DNA of 64,000 nucleotides from Nitrospirota bacterium (GCA_040754395.1 JBFMCL010000003.1:62001-126000); one strand, 5' to 3'; shown: positions 25,174 to 35,082, counted from the first letter of the stretch. The notes: generated by a model from the letters alone, not told the origin. A program made the numbers and translations.

Positions 25174-26719
25174 AAAGAAGCTGAGGATAATTTCGCAGGG
25201 GTTGTTCCTGTTCGTTTTCCTGTTCCTTTTTGTCAGGACCGAATCCAGAGGTGATGATACACTCGGCTATCCTGTCAGGCTCTTTCTCGACTTTGATCCG
25301 CTTATCTTCCTGACCACATTCTTTGCTACACATGGCGGGGACATACCTGTGGCATTTTTTCTGTCATTAATCACGGTAATCGTTACCATGCTGCTCGGCA
25401 GGATATTCTGCGGCTGGATATGTCCCCTCGGAACTCTTCATAACCTTGCGGGATTGCTGAACAGGAGACATGCGGAAAGGATGCCCGCACACTGGCACAG
25501 GATAAAATATTACCTTCTTATCACGCTCCTCGTTTCGTCGGTGCTTACCCTCCAGCTTTCCGGCATCCTGGACCCGATATCGCTTCTCATAAGGTCATTT
25601 TCACTGAGCATCTATCCGCTCATCAATTACGCCGTCAGAGGTTTTTTCGATACGGTGTACAGTACCGGGCTGCCCGTGCTGGTTCCCGTATCTGAATCGG
25701 TATACGATATCCTGAAGAAAAGCATTCTGTCGTTTTATCAGCCGCATTTTCTACAGGCCTTTTTTCTCAGCGCGATATTCTTCATCATTCTTGGTCTCAA
25801 CCTGCTCGAGCGGAGGTTCTGGTGCAAGTACCTTTGTCCGCTCGGCGCCCTTCTCGGTCTTCTGTCAAGATACTCTCTCCTGAAACGGGAAGTAAGCGAA
25901 GGATGCACCTCATGCGGGCTCTGCGGCACTGCCTGTCAGGGAGGCGCCCTTACCGAACATCCTGCTGACTGGAAAAGCACGGAATGTGTTGCCTGCTTTA
26001 ACTGTGATGATGTCTGTCCGCAAAATGCGGTACATTTCGGGATCGGGAAAAAGGAAATTGCTCCAATGTCTCTCGGCAGGAGGCAGGTAATGATGTCCGT
26101 GTTGTCTGGCATGGTAATTGTGCCGATGGTCAGGTCCTCGCCTTTCGCGAGAAAAGACTATTCCGATCCGGGATTGCTGAGGCCGCCGGGTGCCCTTGCA
26201 GAAGAGGATTTCCTGAAGAAATGCGTGAAATGCGGTGAGTGCATGAAGGTGTGTATCACTAACGGTCTTCAGCCGACGCTTCTTGAGGCAGGATTTGAGG
26301 GCATATGGTCCCCGAGGCTTATTCCGCGGATGGGATACTGCGAATTCCGCTGTACCTTGTGCGGACAGGTTTGCCCGTCAGGGGCAATTCAGCGGCTTCC
26401 TCTCGAAGAAAAGACTCGGATACGGATAGGACTCGCAATGATCGATAAGGGGAGGTGCCTGCCATATGCACACGGAATTCCCTGCATTGTGTGCGAAGAG
26501 GTCTGTCCGACCCCGGAAAAGGCGATCTGGTTTGAAGAAGCGCCAGTAAAGACAAGGGATGGGAAAGCACTCATCCTCAAGCAGCCCCGCGTTGATCTCG
26601 AACTCTGTATCGGCTGCGGAATATGCGAGACAAAATGTCCTGTCGGCGGCCACGCGGCAATCTATGTGACGAATATCGGCGAGTCAAGGTCAGAGACTAA
26701 TCAGCTTCTTCTTTCTTAG
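25166..26719 (+). CDS. Membrane iron-sulphur protein, NapH-like part fused to NapG-like ferredoxin part
   Basis: This 517-residue protein has an N-terminal half with five or so membrane helices and the NapH/NosR-type motifs FCGWICPLGTLHN and FWCKYLCPLGALLG. Two [4Fe-4S] motifs follow (CTSCGLCGTAC and CVACFNCDDVCP). A second export-like segment (LGRRQVMMSVLSGMVI) then starts a NapG-like half with four further clusters (CVKCGECMKVC, CTLCGQVCP, CIVCEEVCP, CIGCGICETKCP). Such proteins pass electrons from quinol to periplasmic reductases. It is coupled to the DUF362 gene. The reductase partner is not in the window. Confidence 0.85.
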   Translation: MSKKKLRIISQGLFLFVFLFLFVRTESRGDDTLGYPVRLFLDFDPLIFLTTFFATHGGDIPVAFFLSLITVIVTMLLGRIFCGWICPLGTLHNLAGLLNRRHAERMPAHWHRIKYYLLITLLVSSVLTLQLSGILDPISLLIRSFSLSIYPLINYAVRGFFDTVYSTGLPVLVPVSESVYDILKKSILSFYQPHFLQAFFLSAIFFIILGLNLLERRFWCKYLCPLGALLGLLSRYSLLKREVSEGCTSCGLCGTACQGGALTEHPADWKSTECVACFNCDDVCPQNAVHFGIGKKEIAPMSLGRRQVMMSVLSGMVIVPMVRSSPFARKDYSDPGLLRPPGALAEEDFLKKCVKCGECMKVCITNGLQPTLLEAGFEGIWSPRLIPRMGYCEFRCTLCGQVCPSGAIQRLPLEEKTRIRIGLAMIDKGRCLPYAHGIPCIVCEEVCPTPEKAIWFEEAPVKTRDGKALILKQPRVDLELCIGCGICETKCPVGGHAAIYVTNIGESRSETNQLLLS

Positions 26720-27332
26720 ACGATTTCTGCGTGAACCTCTCCCTGAGCCATCTCATGATGTCATCATATGAAGGAGGAGTTATCAGGAACACTTCGATAT
26801 CTCTCGGAAACTGCAGCCTGGTCCTGTCCTCATCTTTCAGGATAAGGATCCCGGCCTCTGCCTCCGAAAGGCTGCTCTCCACCTGCTTCATGATGTGATG
26901 AAGCCGTTTCTCCGCACACTCCGTGTAGAATTCCAGCACCTTATTGAACACGTCTCGGGTAAAGACGACCCTGAGACAGTTCCCCCAGTCAGTATACGGG
27001 CCCAGGATATCCCTGTCTTCAAGTGGGATGAGCGTGCCCCCTTCATCAAGCTTTTTCCTGATGATCGGGGGAATCCTTTCGTTCATCTCGGCAAGGATTT
27101 TGAGCGCTTCATCACCGGCTTCGTAGATGAGCTCGCAGAATATCTTCGTCGCCTTTCCTGCTGTTTCGAGCTTCTCGAGCTGTCGGATGACCTCATCCCA
27201 GTATCTGTTCACAAGTGCCTTGAAATCATCCGGCGCATCTTCGATCGCATAGATATTCGCAATACAGTAAATCTTCTTTTTGCGGGCAAAATCCTCGACA
27301 TTCGGCCTGTCAATCTGTCCGAGTTCAACCAT
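26697..27332 (-). CDS. Conserved protein of unknown function
   Basis: This 211-residue soluble, acidic, mostly helical protein has no signal peptide or membrane segment. AGGAG lies a normal distance before the ATG at 27332. Visible features are an aromatic-rich start (KKIYCIANIYAIEDAPDDF), alternating charged helices, and the block LEDRDILGPYTDWGNCLRVVF. The end is lysine-rich (TQKSSKKEEAD). It overlaps the tail of the iron-sulphur gene by 23 bases in convergent orientation. I do not recognise the family, and context gives no role. Confidence 0.7.
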   Translation of the reverse strand: MVELGQIDRPNVEDFARKKKIYCIANIYAIEDAPDDFKALVNRYWDEVIRQLEKLETAGKATKIFCELIYEAGDEALKILAEMNERIPPIIRKKLDEGGTLIPLEDRDILGPYTDWGNCLRVVFTRDVFNKVLEFYTECAEKRLHHIMKQVESSLSEAEAGILILKDEDRTRLQFPRDIEVFLITPPSYDDIMRWLRERFTQKSSKKEEAD

Positions 27333-27425
27333 ATGCAGTCACTCCTTCTGTTTCCTGGTTTTCCCGGAAATTGCCTTTCCTGTCTCTATGACGAAAGAGC
27401 AACCCCGGGACGCGTGGTCATTTAT

Positions 27426-29786
27426 TTATTTTTTACCCTCGCGCAACAGTGCGTCAAGCCTCTTCAGGGCATTCTGATTTTCAGGCTCAATAACCAGTGC
27501 ATTTCTGTATTCCTGTTCAGCCTGATACATCAGTCCCAGCCTTCTGTATAAATCCCCGGATGTTATCCGTATCCCGGCATTCTCAGGAAAAACCTGACCA
27601 GCCTGCCGCATGATTTTCAATGCGTCTTCATGGCGGTTCTTCTTCATATAGAAGTTGTACACATTGTAAAAAAACGAAGCTTTTTTCTGCTCTTCATTAT
27701 TCAGAAACTGCAGGGCGTTCAGATACTCCTCCTCAGCCATGGTATCGTTCCCGGTTTTATGCAGGTAGTCCGCAAAGAGGAGGTGCGGCACCACCCTTTC
27801 CGGAAGCGCATTGCGGATATCATTGTCGCTGAGACCGTTCAGCACCATGATGGTAATGTATTCCCTTGTTTTGTGAGGCTCAAGGGATATGGATTTGCGT
27901 ACCGTCTTTATGCCCTCATCGTTCCTTCCCGCTGCAAAAAGCCATAACGCATACCGCTTATATCTGGCAGGGTTGCTGATGTCATAGTGTATTCCTGCCC
28001 GAAGCAATCTTTCCGCCGCATCATTCTCCTTCAGTTCGGACATCACAAGCCCGGTACGCTGCAGATATTCGCTGTTCACAGGATTCAGCCGGAGCGCATT
28101 TTTATAATACTGCAACGCAGACTCGCTGTTATGAAGCAGTTTTTCTGCATTTGCTGCGGCATACGGATACCTTGCCTCCAGCGGGTCAGCAAGAGAGGCC
28201 CGGTACGCGGTGTCCCTTATCGCAATCAGCTCGCCGGGAGTTTTCACCTCATGCAGTTTTTGATTCCTTATCGAAGAATAATAGGCTTCGCCTGTAATGA
28301 TGCCAGCGTGAAAGACCAGGCAGACAGTCAATACAAGGAAAACAAGAGCCGTGAGGGTTTTCAGGGGCAATTTTTTCTTTTTCAGATAAGAATCATTCAG
28401 CCCGGACCGCATCCGCGTGCTGGCTGCGGAAACAGCCACCCCGGAAAGGAAGAAAAAATAGAGCCCGTTTGCACCGATATGCAGGTTGAAGTCGGTTATG
28501 CTGTGCATGAGGATAGAAAGCAATCCAGATACGGCTGCGATGAAAAGATAAATGGAATAGATCTCGCGCCGTCTGAGAAAATTCCTGAATGCTTTATATG
28601 TCAGGACAAGAACAAACCAGAGGCAGAGTGCAAAAGCAACAAATCCTCCGTCCGAGAGAATCTCGAGATAATCGTTATGGGCATGATCAGCAACCCTGTC
28701 CCCCGTGATTGTCCGGTATTTCGGATAAATATTCACAAAACTTCCGAACCCTGTCCCGAACAGGGGAAAATCTCTGATGATATTCATGCTGTCCTTCCAG
28801 ATTTCGACTCTCAGTTCCCGAATATCGCCTTCAGGACTTCTCACTTTTTCGAACCGTTCGAATATCGGCTCCCAGCCAAACCATCCGACCGAAAAAGCTA
28901 TCAGAACAAATATGACAACGATTATGATCCCGCGTTTTCTGTTTGCGCCCTTCGAAATGAACAGTATCCCGAAAAATATCATCGAAATACAGAGACTCAC
29001 GATACCGCTTCGCGAAAGCGTGAGAAATATTGAGGTGGCTATCAGGACGGACGCAAATCCGAGAAGAAGATAAATATTGGTTCGTTGCAGGTTAAAAAGC
29101 TCAGCGATCTTTTCCCGGAGTGACCTGTTTTTGACATGCGGCTTGTAATAAAGGAAAAGGCTGAGTACCAGGGGGAAAATCATCTCCATGAGTCCTGCAT
29201 AATGGTTCCGGTTGACATAAGGGCCGAATATGCTTCCTCCCTGTCCCAATGATCTGATCCAGTAGATCTTGTTGTTCGAAAGGATATGCTGGAGTATCCC
29301 GAAAAGGGCAAGCAAAGCCCCAAAAATGACTATTACGTCTACCACCCGTATAAAATCATCTTTTCTCGCAAGGAGTTGTATGGTCAGCGCATAAAAAGCA
29401 ATATACGCAGAGAGTCGGAAAAAACTCATCAGGGCTGCCTTTTTGTGTATTGAGAGAGAGAGCCAGGGACTGCCGGCCTGTTCCGCTAGGACCGTTTCGC
29501 GGTAAAGGTGGTATGTCTCAGGCGAGATGATTCTGACAAATTCCGGCGGGAGGGGAATGATCTGCAACCCTGCATATGCCAGGAGGCACAGCAGGGGGAT
29601 AATGCCGGGCATCTCGTAAAGAAAAGGGTCTTTTTTCCTGACATTCCTGAGCAGAAGCAGCAACAGGGCAGCGATGGAAGTGGTCTCCATGATGACCAGT
29701 GACCAGAGTTCGACAGCGCCAAAGGCAAGAGGGGAAAAGATCAGAATACACAAAAAAAGTATAGAAATAGTTCTGGTCATTCTCAA
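27426..29786 (-). CDS. O-antigen ligase/polymerase-like membrane protein with C-terminal TPR
   Basis: This 786-residue protein has an N-terminal region of about 490 residues with roughly a dozen membrane helices and the Wzy_C-type loop (FGTGFGSFVNIYPKYR ... HAHNDYLEILSDGG). The last 270 residues form tetratricopeptide repeats, ending ALVIEPENQNALKRLDALLREGKK. Such proteins polymerise or ligate exopolysaccharide repeat units at the periplasmic face. It follows the Wzz/BY-kinase gene by 52 bases on the same strand, so it belongs to the polysaccharide cluster; no glycosyltransferases are in the window. Confidence 0.88.
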   Translation of the reverse strand: MRMTRTISILFLCILIFSPLAFGAVELWSLVIMETTSIAALLLLLLRNVRKKDPFLYEMPGIIPLLCLLAYAGLQIIPLPPEFVRIISPETYHLYRETVLAEQAGSPWLSLSIHKKAALMSFFRLSAYIAFYALTIQLLARKDDFIRVVDVIVIFGALLALFGILQHILSNNKIYWIRSLGQGGSIFGPYVNRNHYAGLMEMIFPLVLSLFLYYKPHVKNRSLREKIAELFNLQRTNIYLLLGFASVLIATSIFLTLSRSGIVSLCISMIFFGILFISKGANRKRGIIIVVIFVLIAFSVGWFGWEPIFERFEKVRSPEGDIRELRVEIWKDSMNIIRDFPLFGTGFGSFVNIYPKYRTITGDRVADHAHNDYLEILSDGGFVAFALCLWFVLVLTYKAFRNFLRRREIYSIYLFIAAVSGLLSILMHSITDFNLHIGANGLYFFFLSGVAVSAASTRMRSGLNDSYLKKKKLPLKTLTALVFLVLTVCLVFHAGIITGEAYYSSIRNQKLHEVKTPGELIAIRDTAYRASLADPLEARYPYAAANAEKLLHNSESALQYYKNALRLNPVNSEYLQRTGLVMSELKENDAAERLLRAGIHYDISNPARYKRYALWLFAAGRNDEGIKTVRKSISLEPHKTREYITIMVLNGLSDNDIRNALPERVVPHLLFADYLHKTGNDTMAEEEYLNALQFLNNEEQKKASFFYNVYNFYMKKNRHEDALKIMRQAGQVFPENAGIRITSGDLYRRLGLMYQAEQEYRNALVIEPENQNALKRLDALLREGKK

Positions 29787-29838
29787 TTTTTCCAGTAATT
29801 ATAGCAGGCACGGGGAAAAAAGCAATCAGGGAGAAACT

Positions 29839-31950
29839 TTATGACTGTTTTGTGTTTTCTGCTTCACTTGCGGGATAGTAATTGTAATACTGGTAATAGT
29901 ACTGATCGCTCTTTTTTACGTCAAATCCGTTGATTACTATTCCGAGGACGCGGGTTTCGATATCGGTCTCACGTCTTCCTTTCAGGAATTTCAGGCCCCT
30001 GTCAACGATATCGTATGTTGTTTTGCCCGCCTTTGTCACAATGATTGTCCCGTCAAGTATCTTGCTCAGAATCAGGCTGTCGGTTACTGTCATGAGGGGT
30101 GGGGAATCCCAGACTATCACGTCGAACCTTTCGTTCAGCAGACTTATCAGTTCACTCATCCTGCCCGACCCGAGGAGTTCCGAGGGATTGGGAGGAACCG
30201 GACCGGACGGGATAACCGTAAGGTTTGTGAGCGGCCTTTTATATACTGTCTCGATATCAGTGGTAGCCCCCGCCAGATAGGTGCTCAAGCCGCTCAGGTT
30301 ATTGAGCCTGAATACCGTATGGATCCGCGGCTTCCTGAGGTCACCATCTATGAGCATCACCGAATATCCTGATCTTGCGATGGTAATCGCCAGGTTCACT
30401 GAAGTTACTGTTTTGCCCTCATTCGGCCCCATGCTGGTGATCTGGATATTCTGCGGCGGTCTTGTTGCGGAGGACAGCATGATAGCCGTCCTGATCGTCT
30501 TGTAGCTTTCAGCATGCACAGACTGCGGTTCCTTGAGAATAATATCCTCGATATTCTCGTCCTTAGTGTCAAGCAGTGGCACAACGCCAAGGACCGGTAC
30601 TCCCAGTCGTGCTTCAGCATCTTCAGGCGCTTTGACGGTGTTGTCAAGATATTCGATGAAGAAGGCAAGACCGATACCGCCAAAAAGACCGACAATTATC
30701 CCGAGCAGGATATTCAGGGATTTTCTCGGCTTCACCGGAGAAGAAGGCTTTTCAGCTTTTTCGACCACCCAAACATTCACGCTCTGGATCTCTTCCGTAA
30801 CGCTCTGTTCTTTCATCCTTTTGATGAGCGCGTCATAGAGCTGCCTGTTCGTATCAACCTCCCTTGACAACACGCCGTACTGGATGAATTTCTCATTGAG
30901 ATCCATCGCTTCTGCCTTGGTACCGGAAAACATTCTCCGGAGACTTGATTCATTTGACCTTGCAAGATCGTATTCTGTTTTAATCGACCCGATTACCCTT
31001 CTGGTCTCCTGATCCCTTTTTTGCTGGAGAACCCTCAGTTCTTCCTCTGCCTTTATCATCGAAGGATGCTTCTTCCCGAACTTCTTTGACAGTTCCTCGA
31101 TATTCTGTTCCGCCTTCAGGATCTGACTTCTCAGGGACTGAATGGTCGGCTCCGATGAGACAGCAGGAATAGTCTCGGCATCACGCAAGTTGCCGGACAG
31201 TCCGGTAACCTTGTTATAGAGCGCTTCCAGCTCCTTCCGTTTTGTCTCCGCCCTGACCAGCTGGGTATTCAGCTCGCTGAGTTTCTCAGGCGTCAGGGCA
31301 ACCTTGTCCTGCAGGGTGACGATATTATTGGCCCTCATATATTCCTGGAGCGCCTTTTCCGACTTTTCGAGCTTTGCCTTTTCCTCTTCCGCCTTCTTCG
31401 TCATCCACTCTATGGAATACCGGGAAGAAGTCATCCTCATTTCCAGTATTTCCTCTATGTAAGCCCTCGCAACAGAATTGGCGATCAGGGCGGCGAAATC
31501 AGGATTCGTCGACATGAAGCTGAGATTGACAATCTTGCTGTTCTTAATGGGGCTCACAATGATGCTGCCGCTTACTATGTCAGCAAGAATATCCGCTTTC
31601 GATCTCCCCCCGTCCGGGGTAATTTTCTCCCCTTTGAAATACGATTCATAGGTGCTCTCAAGCGAAAGCATCCTGACAACCTTTTGTGCAACAGAAGTAC
31701 TTTTTATGAGCTGATACTGGGTCTCATAGAATTCCGGGTCATAGGGGGAATAATACGGATACATCATGGTCAGGTTGTAGGGTTCCACCCTCTCAATAAG
31801 CACTTTTGTGGATGCCTGATAAACCGGTGTTGTAGAGAACGTGCCTATCAGGACAATGATAAATACGATCGTAAAGAAGGTATAGACAGTATACCTCCTT
31901 TTATAGATAATCTTCAGGTAGTCCCGTAAATGTATCTCTCTCTCGTCCAT
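29839..31950 (-). CDS. Polysaccharide co-polymerase fused to BY-type tyrosine kinase (Wzc-like)
   Basis: This 703-residue protein begins with a Wzz domain (membrane helix about 18-40, coiled coil about 180-390, second helix about 430-450). The cytoplasmic kinase has Walker A in GPNEGKTVTSVN, Walker A' in VMLIDGDLRKPR and Walker B in VIVWDSPP. The tail is tyrosine-rich (DQYYYQYYNYYP), the cluster such kinases autophosphorylate. It sets chain length and couples synthesis to export. Three bases separate it from the export gene wza-like upstream. Confidence 0.93.
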   Translation of the reverse strand: MDEREIHLRDYLKIIYKRRYTVYTFFTIVFIIVLIGTFSTTPVYQASTKVLIERVEPYNLTMMYPYYSPYDPEFYETQYQLIKSTSVAQKVVRMLSLESTYESYFKGEKITPDGGRSKADILADIVSGSIIVSPIKNSKIVNLSFMSTNPDFAALIANSVARAYIEEILEMRMTSSRYSIEWMTKKAEEEKAKLEKSEKALQEYMRANNIVTLQDKVALTPEKLSELNTQLVRAETKRKELEALYNKVTGLSGNLRDAETIPAVSSEPTIQSLRSQILKAEQNIEELSKKFGKKHPSMIKAEEELRVLQQKRDQETRRVIGSIKTEYDLARSNESSLRRMFSGTKAEAMDLNEKFIQYGVLSREVDTNRQLYDALIKRMKEQSVTEEIQSVNVWVVEKAEKPSSPVKPRKSLNILLGIIVGLFGGIGLAFFIEYLDNTVKAPEDAEARLGVPVLGVVPLLDTKDENIEDIILKEPQSVHAESYKTIRTAIMLSSATRPPQNIQITSMGPNEGKTVTSVNLAITIARSGYSVMLIDGDLRKPRIHTVFRLNNLSGLSTYLAGATTDIETVYKRPLTNLTVIPSGPVPPNPSELLGSGRMSELISLLNERFDVIVWDSPPLMTVTDSLILSKILDGTIIVTKAGKTTYDIVDRGLKFLKGRRETDIETRVLGIVINGFDVKKSDQYYYQYYNYYPASEAENTKQS

Positions 31951-31953
31951 ATG

Positions 31954-32748
31954 CTAAAAGAAACTTTCCGGCACGACAATTACGTCATCGGGCAAGACGG
32001 GTTCATCCATATGCGCTTTCTCGATAACTTTCTCCTTCCCGTACACCTTTCTGATAATCTTTACCCTGCCTTTCGACGCCTTGTCGGAAAAGCCGCCTCC
32101 CATGGTAATGGCTTTTATGACGGTCGTGCCCTCTTCATATTTGTATGCATCAGGTTTTTTCACTTCGCCGGTGACATAGAACACCCCCGCCTTTGATATG
32201 TAAACACTGTCTCCATCGACAATCAGGATGTCAAGCGAGGTGTCTCCTTTTTCGATGATGCCATTCAGGTCAATATTGATAATGGTTTCCTGCTTGTCTG
32301 AGGCATCTGCTTTCCTTTTGATGATTGCCTTGTCCCCTGCATCCTTTGTCAGGCCCCCTGCCTCAGAGAGAAGTGCGAGGAATGTCGTCTGCCCGGGAAG
32401 GACATAAAGGCCCGGCTTCTTTACTTCTCCCATGATGAATGCTTTTTTGCTTCTGAATTCCTGGATGAAAATATTTACCTGCGGGTTAACCACATACCCG
32501 TCGGCAAGGCAGGCCGCAATTTTCCGGGTAATCTCCTGCAGCGTCTGTCCCTTGACTTCAATCTGGCCGATAAGGGGAAACACAATTACTCCGTCTCCGC
32601 TCACCCTTGAGGTAGTAGTCAGGTCTTCATGGTCATAGACAGTTATTTTCAGCACATCTCCTTCACCGACAACATAATCCTGGGCATACAATAATGGGAC
32701 TGCACAGAAGAGAAGTGCAACTGTGAACAATGAAACAATCACTCTCAT
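31954..32748 (-). CDS. Wza-like polysaccharide export protein with SLBB repeats
   Basis: This 264-residue exported protein has a signal peptide (MRVIVSLFTVALLFCAVPLLYA). The Poly_export domain follows (YVVGEGDVLKITVYDHEDLTT, DGVIVFPLIGQIEVKGQT), then two SLBB-type segments (KKPGLYVLPGQTTFLALLSEAGG and KKPDAYKYEEGTTVIKAITMGGG). It would form the outer-membrane or periplasmic exit channel for the polysaccharide. It is co-directional with, and three bases before, the Wzc-like gene. Confidence 0.92.
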   Translation of the reverse strand: MRVIVSLFTVALLFCAVPLLYAQDYVVGEGDVLKITVYDHEDLTTTSRVSGDGVIVFPLIGQIEVKGQTLQEITRKIAACLADGYVVNPQVNIFIQEFRSKKAFIMGEVKKPGLYVLPGQTTFLALLSEAGGLTKDAGDKAIIKRKADASDKQETIINIDLNGIIEKGDTSLDILIVDGDSVYISKAGVFYVTGEVKKPDAYKYEEGTTVIKAITMGGGFSDKASKGRVKIIRKVYGKEKVIEKAHMDEPVLPDDVIVVPESFF

Positions 32749-32819
32749 ACCTTAATTATATTATAAATGCGGGGGAATGTTAAATGTGTCAAGCGGAGTT
32801 TGTTATGCAATAGCGGCAA

Positions 32820-34910
32820 TTACAGAGATCCTATTATTCTCATGAATATGGTGTTGCTGACATAGTCGAAATCAGAGAAGCTGGAATCCCTCTGGCTGTA
32901 TATATAACCAAGATCTAATTCCAGCCATTCCCTGAACTTATACTGAAGCGCAAAGGCTCCAAAATAGTAATCATCATCCAGTGTCCCTGTGATGCCGTCA
33001 TGCCTAATGTCTCCCTTATATTTATCGTTCCGGTAGGAGAATTTGGCATCAGCGGTAATCTTTCCGGTTATCCTCTGCAGGTACTCGACCTCGACCGCAT
33101 TGGAAAACACAAAATCGGTCCCGGAGATATTTGTTTCATTTGTTCTCCGGGATGCCTTCAGGATCAGGGATGTCTTCGGGGTAAATTTATGGTCAATCTG
33201 TGCCTCAAGGATAAAATCTTTGCTCGTCGGTATGTCTGAACCGGTAAAGTCCTTCACCCCATAGCCTGCCTTCATGTTCCCCTTCGACTTTGCGGTAATA
33301 TCCCATTCAATACCACCGAAGTAATGGTGTTCCCGGCTGTCGTATGCAGAGTCTGAGCGGTATCTGACATCAAGGAATTCATATTCAACAAACAGCGCTG
33401 TTTTGGGACGGAACTTGTAGAAGATATATCCTGAGAATGCATTGTCATCACGGTCCCTGAAGTCGTTTCTTGAAGCGGCATAGTTCACCAGAAAATTGGT
33501 ATAATCCACCCTGAACTTCAGCCGCTCAGTAGCTTCATAGGTGACTATTGCATTGGCAAGGTTCGAATGATATTTATCCAGTTTTGAAGAGATGCCTGTT
33601 CCCCTGATATCGTGCGAAGCGATAAACTGGTCGACCAGCTCTATCGAAAGCCCTCCCCTCAGATTATACTGGAGAAGTCCCTCTGCCTTATGGTTGACGG
33701 TATTCTCAGAGGAATATTTCGAAAACAGCTCGATATCCGCATTGTAATATAAGTACGTCTGATAGCGCCTGAAGGTTTCCGGGCTGAACCTGCTCAGGCT
33801 GAATCCGCCCGGTGACAAATTGGACGTATCTATATGCAATAATTTTTCGTATACATGGGGTACCGTCAGCCATATGCCGGGCGAGATAACAGTAATGAAA
33901 TCGCTCTTTTTGTCCCTATTGCCGAAAAACACATTGTCAGTATAATATTCGGTTACAGAAAGAAACGGATGGATGTAACCTCCCCGTCTGCCGAGCACCT
34001 CTTCGGTAGGTCTGCCCTTTACCGTACCGATAGGCTCAGCTTCAACTGCAAGTCTTCCTGCCGGAATCTCATGGCTTGTCCCGGCAGGAGGCGAACCTTC
34101 TTCTGCTGGACCTGCGAGTTCTTTCACGAGCATTGTTTCGGCGGAAGGCTGCTTGCCGATGGATAGTTGTTGATGAGGAATATCGGACTGTGTTTCCGAA
34201 GCAGATCCAGAATCTCCTGACCGGCCTTCTTCAGTTGAAAAGTTTTCATCTGTTACTGCTGGTTCAACCGGAGGCGGGGTTTGGGACGGGATTACGGTAC
34301 GGTCAGCACCAGCGGAAACGACCGATTTCTCTGTCACTGCACGGTATTCCGCGTAAACTGAAAAAACCATAAGATTATTGCTGCCCATCTTGCTTTGAAC
34401 CGTTGTCGCATATCCCTGCGCTTCTAATTCTTCTGAATATTTTTTCGCTTCGCCTTCATCCTGAAAAAACTTCAGTAATGCAACCGGTTTCTGTGATGTA
34501 TCGTCCGGAACATCTCCAGAGAATTGTTCGGCACCTGGCTGTTCTCCTCTGGCCTGATCCGCTTCATTAATACGCGCTGTTTCCTGATACGATTCCTGCG
34601 TTACCTGGTCCCGCATTCCCGCGTCTTCCGGCAATTTATCGTCTTTCCTGACAAAAACCCGGTAGAGTATCTTCTTGTTTTTTGCGGTGTCTTTCCTGAG
34701 AAATGCCTCTTTCCCCTGTTGCGTGAGTGCCTTGACGACTTTTTGCGCATTCTTCTGGATACTGAAGGCACCTATCTGCTCGAGAGAGGCAGAGGTACCT
34801 TTTCCGTCATTCTCCTGCAATGAGAAAGGGGCTGTTTTTTCTTCAGAATAGAGTGTTCCGGGATCGAGAAATGCACATAGTATGAGGAGGACAATCCATG
34901 TTTGCATCAT
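32820..34910 (-). CDS. Outer-membrane beta-barrel with SPOR-like N-terminal repeats, polysaccharide-associated
   Basis: The protein is 696 residues from the ATG at 34910 (MMQTWIVLLILCAFLDPGT is the signal peptide); an extension to 34985 would run through a perfect inverted repeat and is rejected. Two SPOR-like segments occur (about 50-95 and 150-195), followed by a long Ser/Pro/Glu-rich linker. A barrel of the BBP2-type covers the C-terminal 370 residues, starting HPFLSVTEYYTDNVFFGNR and ending YVSNTIFMRIIGSL. It leads the polysaccharide cluster and probably serves as outer-membrane exit or anchor. SPOR-like modules suggest contact with peptidoglycan, which is inference. Confidence 0.75.
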   Translation of the reverse strand: MMQTWIVLLILCAFLDPGTLYSEEKTAPFSLQENDGKGTSASLEQIGAFSIQKNAQKVVKALTQQGKEAFLRKDTAKNKKILYRVFVRKDDKLPEDAGMRDQVTQESYQETARINEADQARGEQPGAEQFSGDVPDDTSQKPVALLKFFQDEGEAKKYSEELEAQGYATTVQSKMGSNNLMVFSVYAEYRAVTEKSVVSAGADRTVIPSQTPPPVEPAVTDENFSTEEGRSGDSGSASETQSDIPHQQLSIGKQPSAETMLVKELAGPAEEGSPPAGTSHEIPAGRLAVEAEPIGTVKGRPTEEVLGRRGGYIHPFLSVTEYYTDNVFFGNRDKKSDFITVISPGIWLTVPHVYEKLLHIDTSNLSPGGFSLSRFSPETFRRYQTYLYYNADIELFSKYSSENTVNHKAEGLLQYNLRGGLSIELVDQFIASHDIRGTGISSKLDKYHSNLANAIVTYEATERLKFRVDYTNFLVNYAASRNDFRDRDDNAFSGYIFYKFRPKTALFVEYEFLDVRYRSDSAYDSREHHYFGGIEWDITAKSKGNMKAGYGVKDFTGSDIPTSKDFILEAQIDHKFTPKTSLILKASRRTNETNISGTDFVFSNAVEVEYLQRITGKITADAKFSYRNDKYKGDIRHDGITGTLDDDYYFGAFALQYKFREWLELDLGYIYSQRDSSFSDFDYVSNTIFMRIIGSL

Positions 34911-34937
34911 TTTTAGGTTATTTCGTTTTCTGTACAC

Positions 34938-34975
34938 AGCAAACTTTTTATACAAAAGAATATAAAAAGTTTGCT
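34938..34975. promoter_or_regulatory. 15-bp perfect inverted repeat upstream of the polysaccharide cluster
   Basis: The arms AGCAAACTTTTTATA (34938-34952) and TATAAAAAGTTTGCT (34961-34975) are exact complements with an 8-base spacer. They lie in the divergent region, 28 bases before the barrel gene ATG and about 108 before the SurA-like gene. No T-run makes it a terminator in either direction. An operator for a biofilm or polysaccharide regulator, or a leader hairpin of the barrel message, are both possible. Confidence 0.5.
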
Positions 34976-35082
34976 TTAAAGTCAAGAAAAATGTTTTATT
35001 GCATAGATATTACAGCTTTTTCTGAAACTAATGCTTCGACTTTTTGCTCCCTCCCTGCTATACTTTTTTCAGGAGGTGCGCC

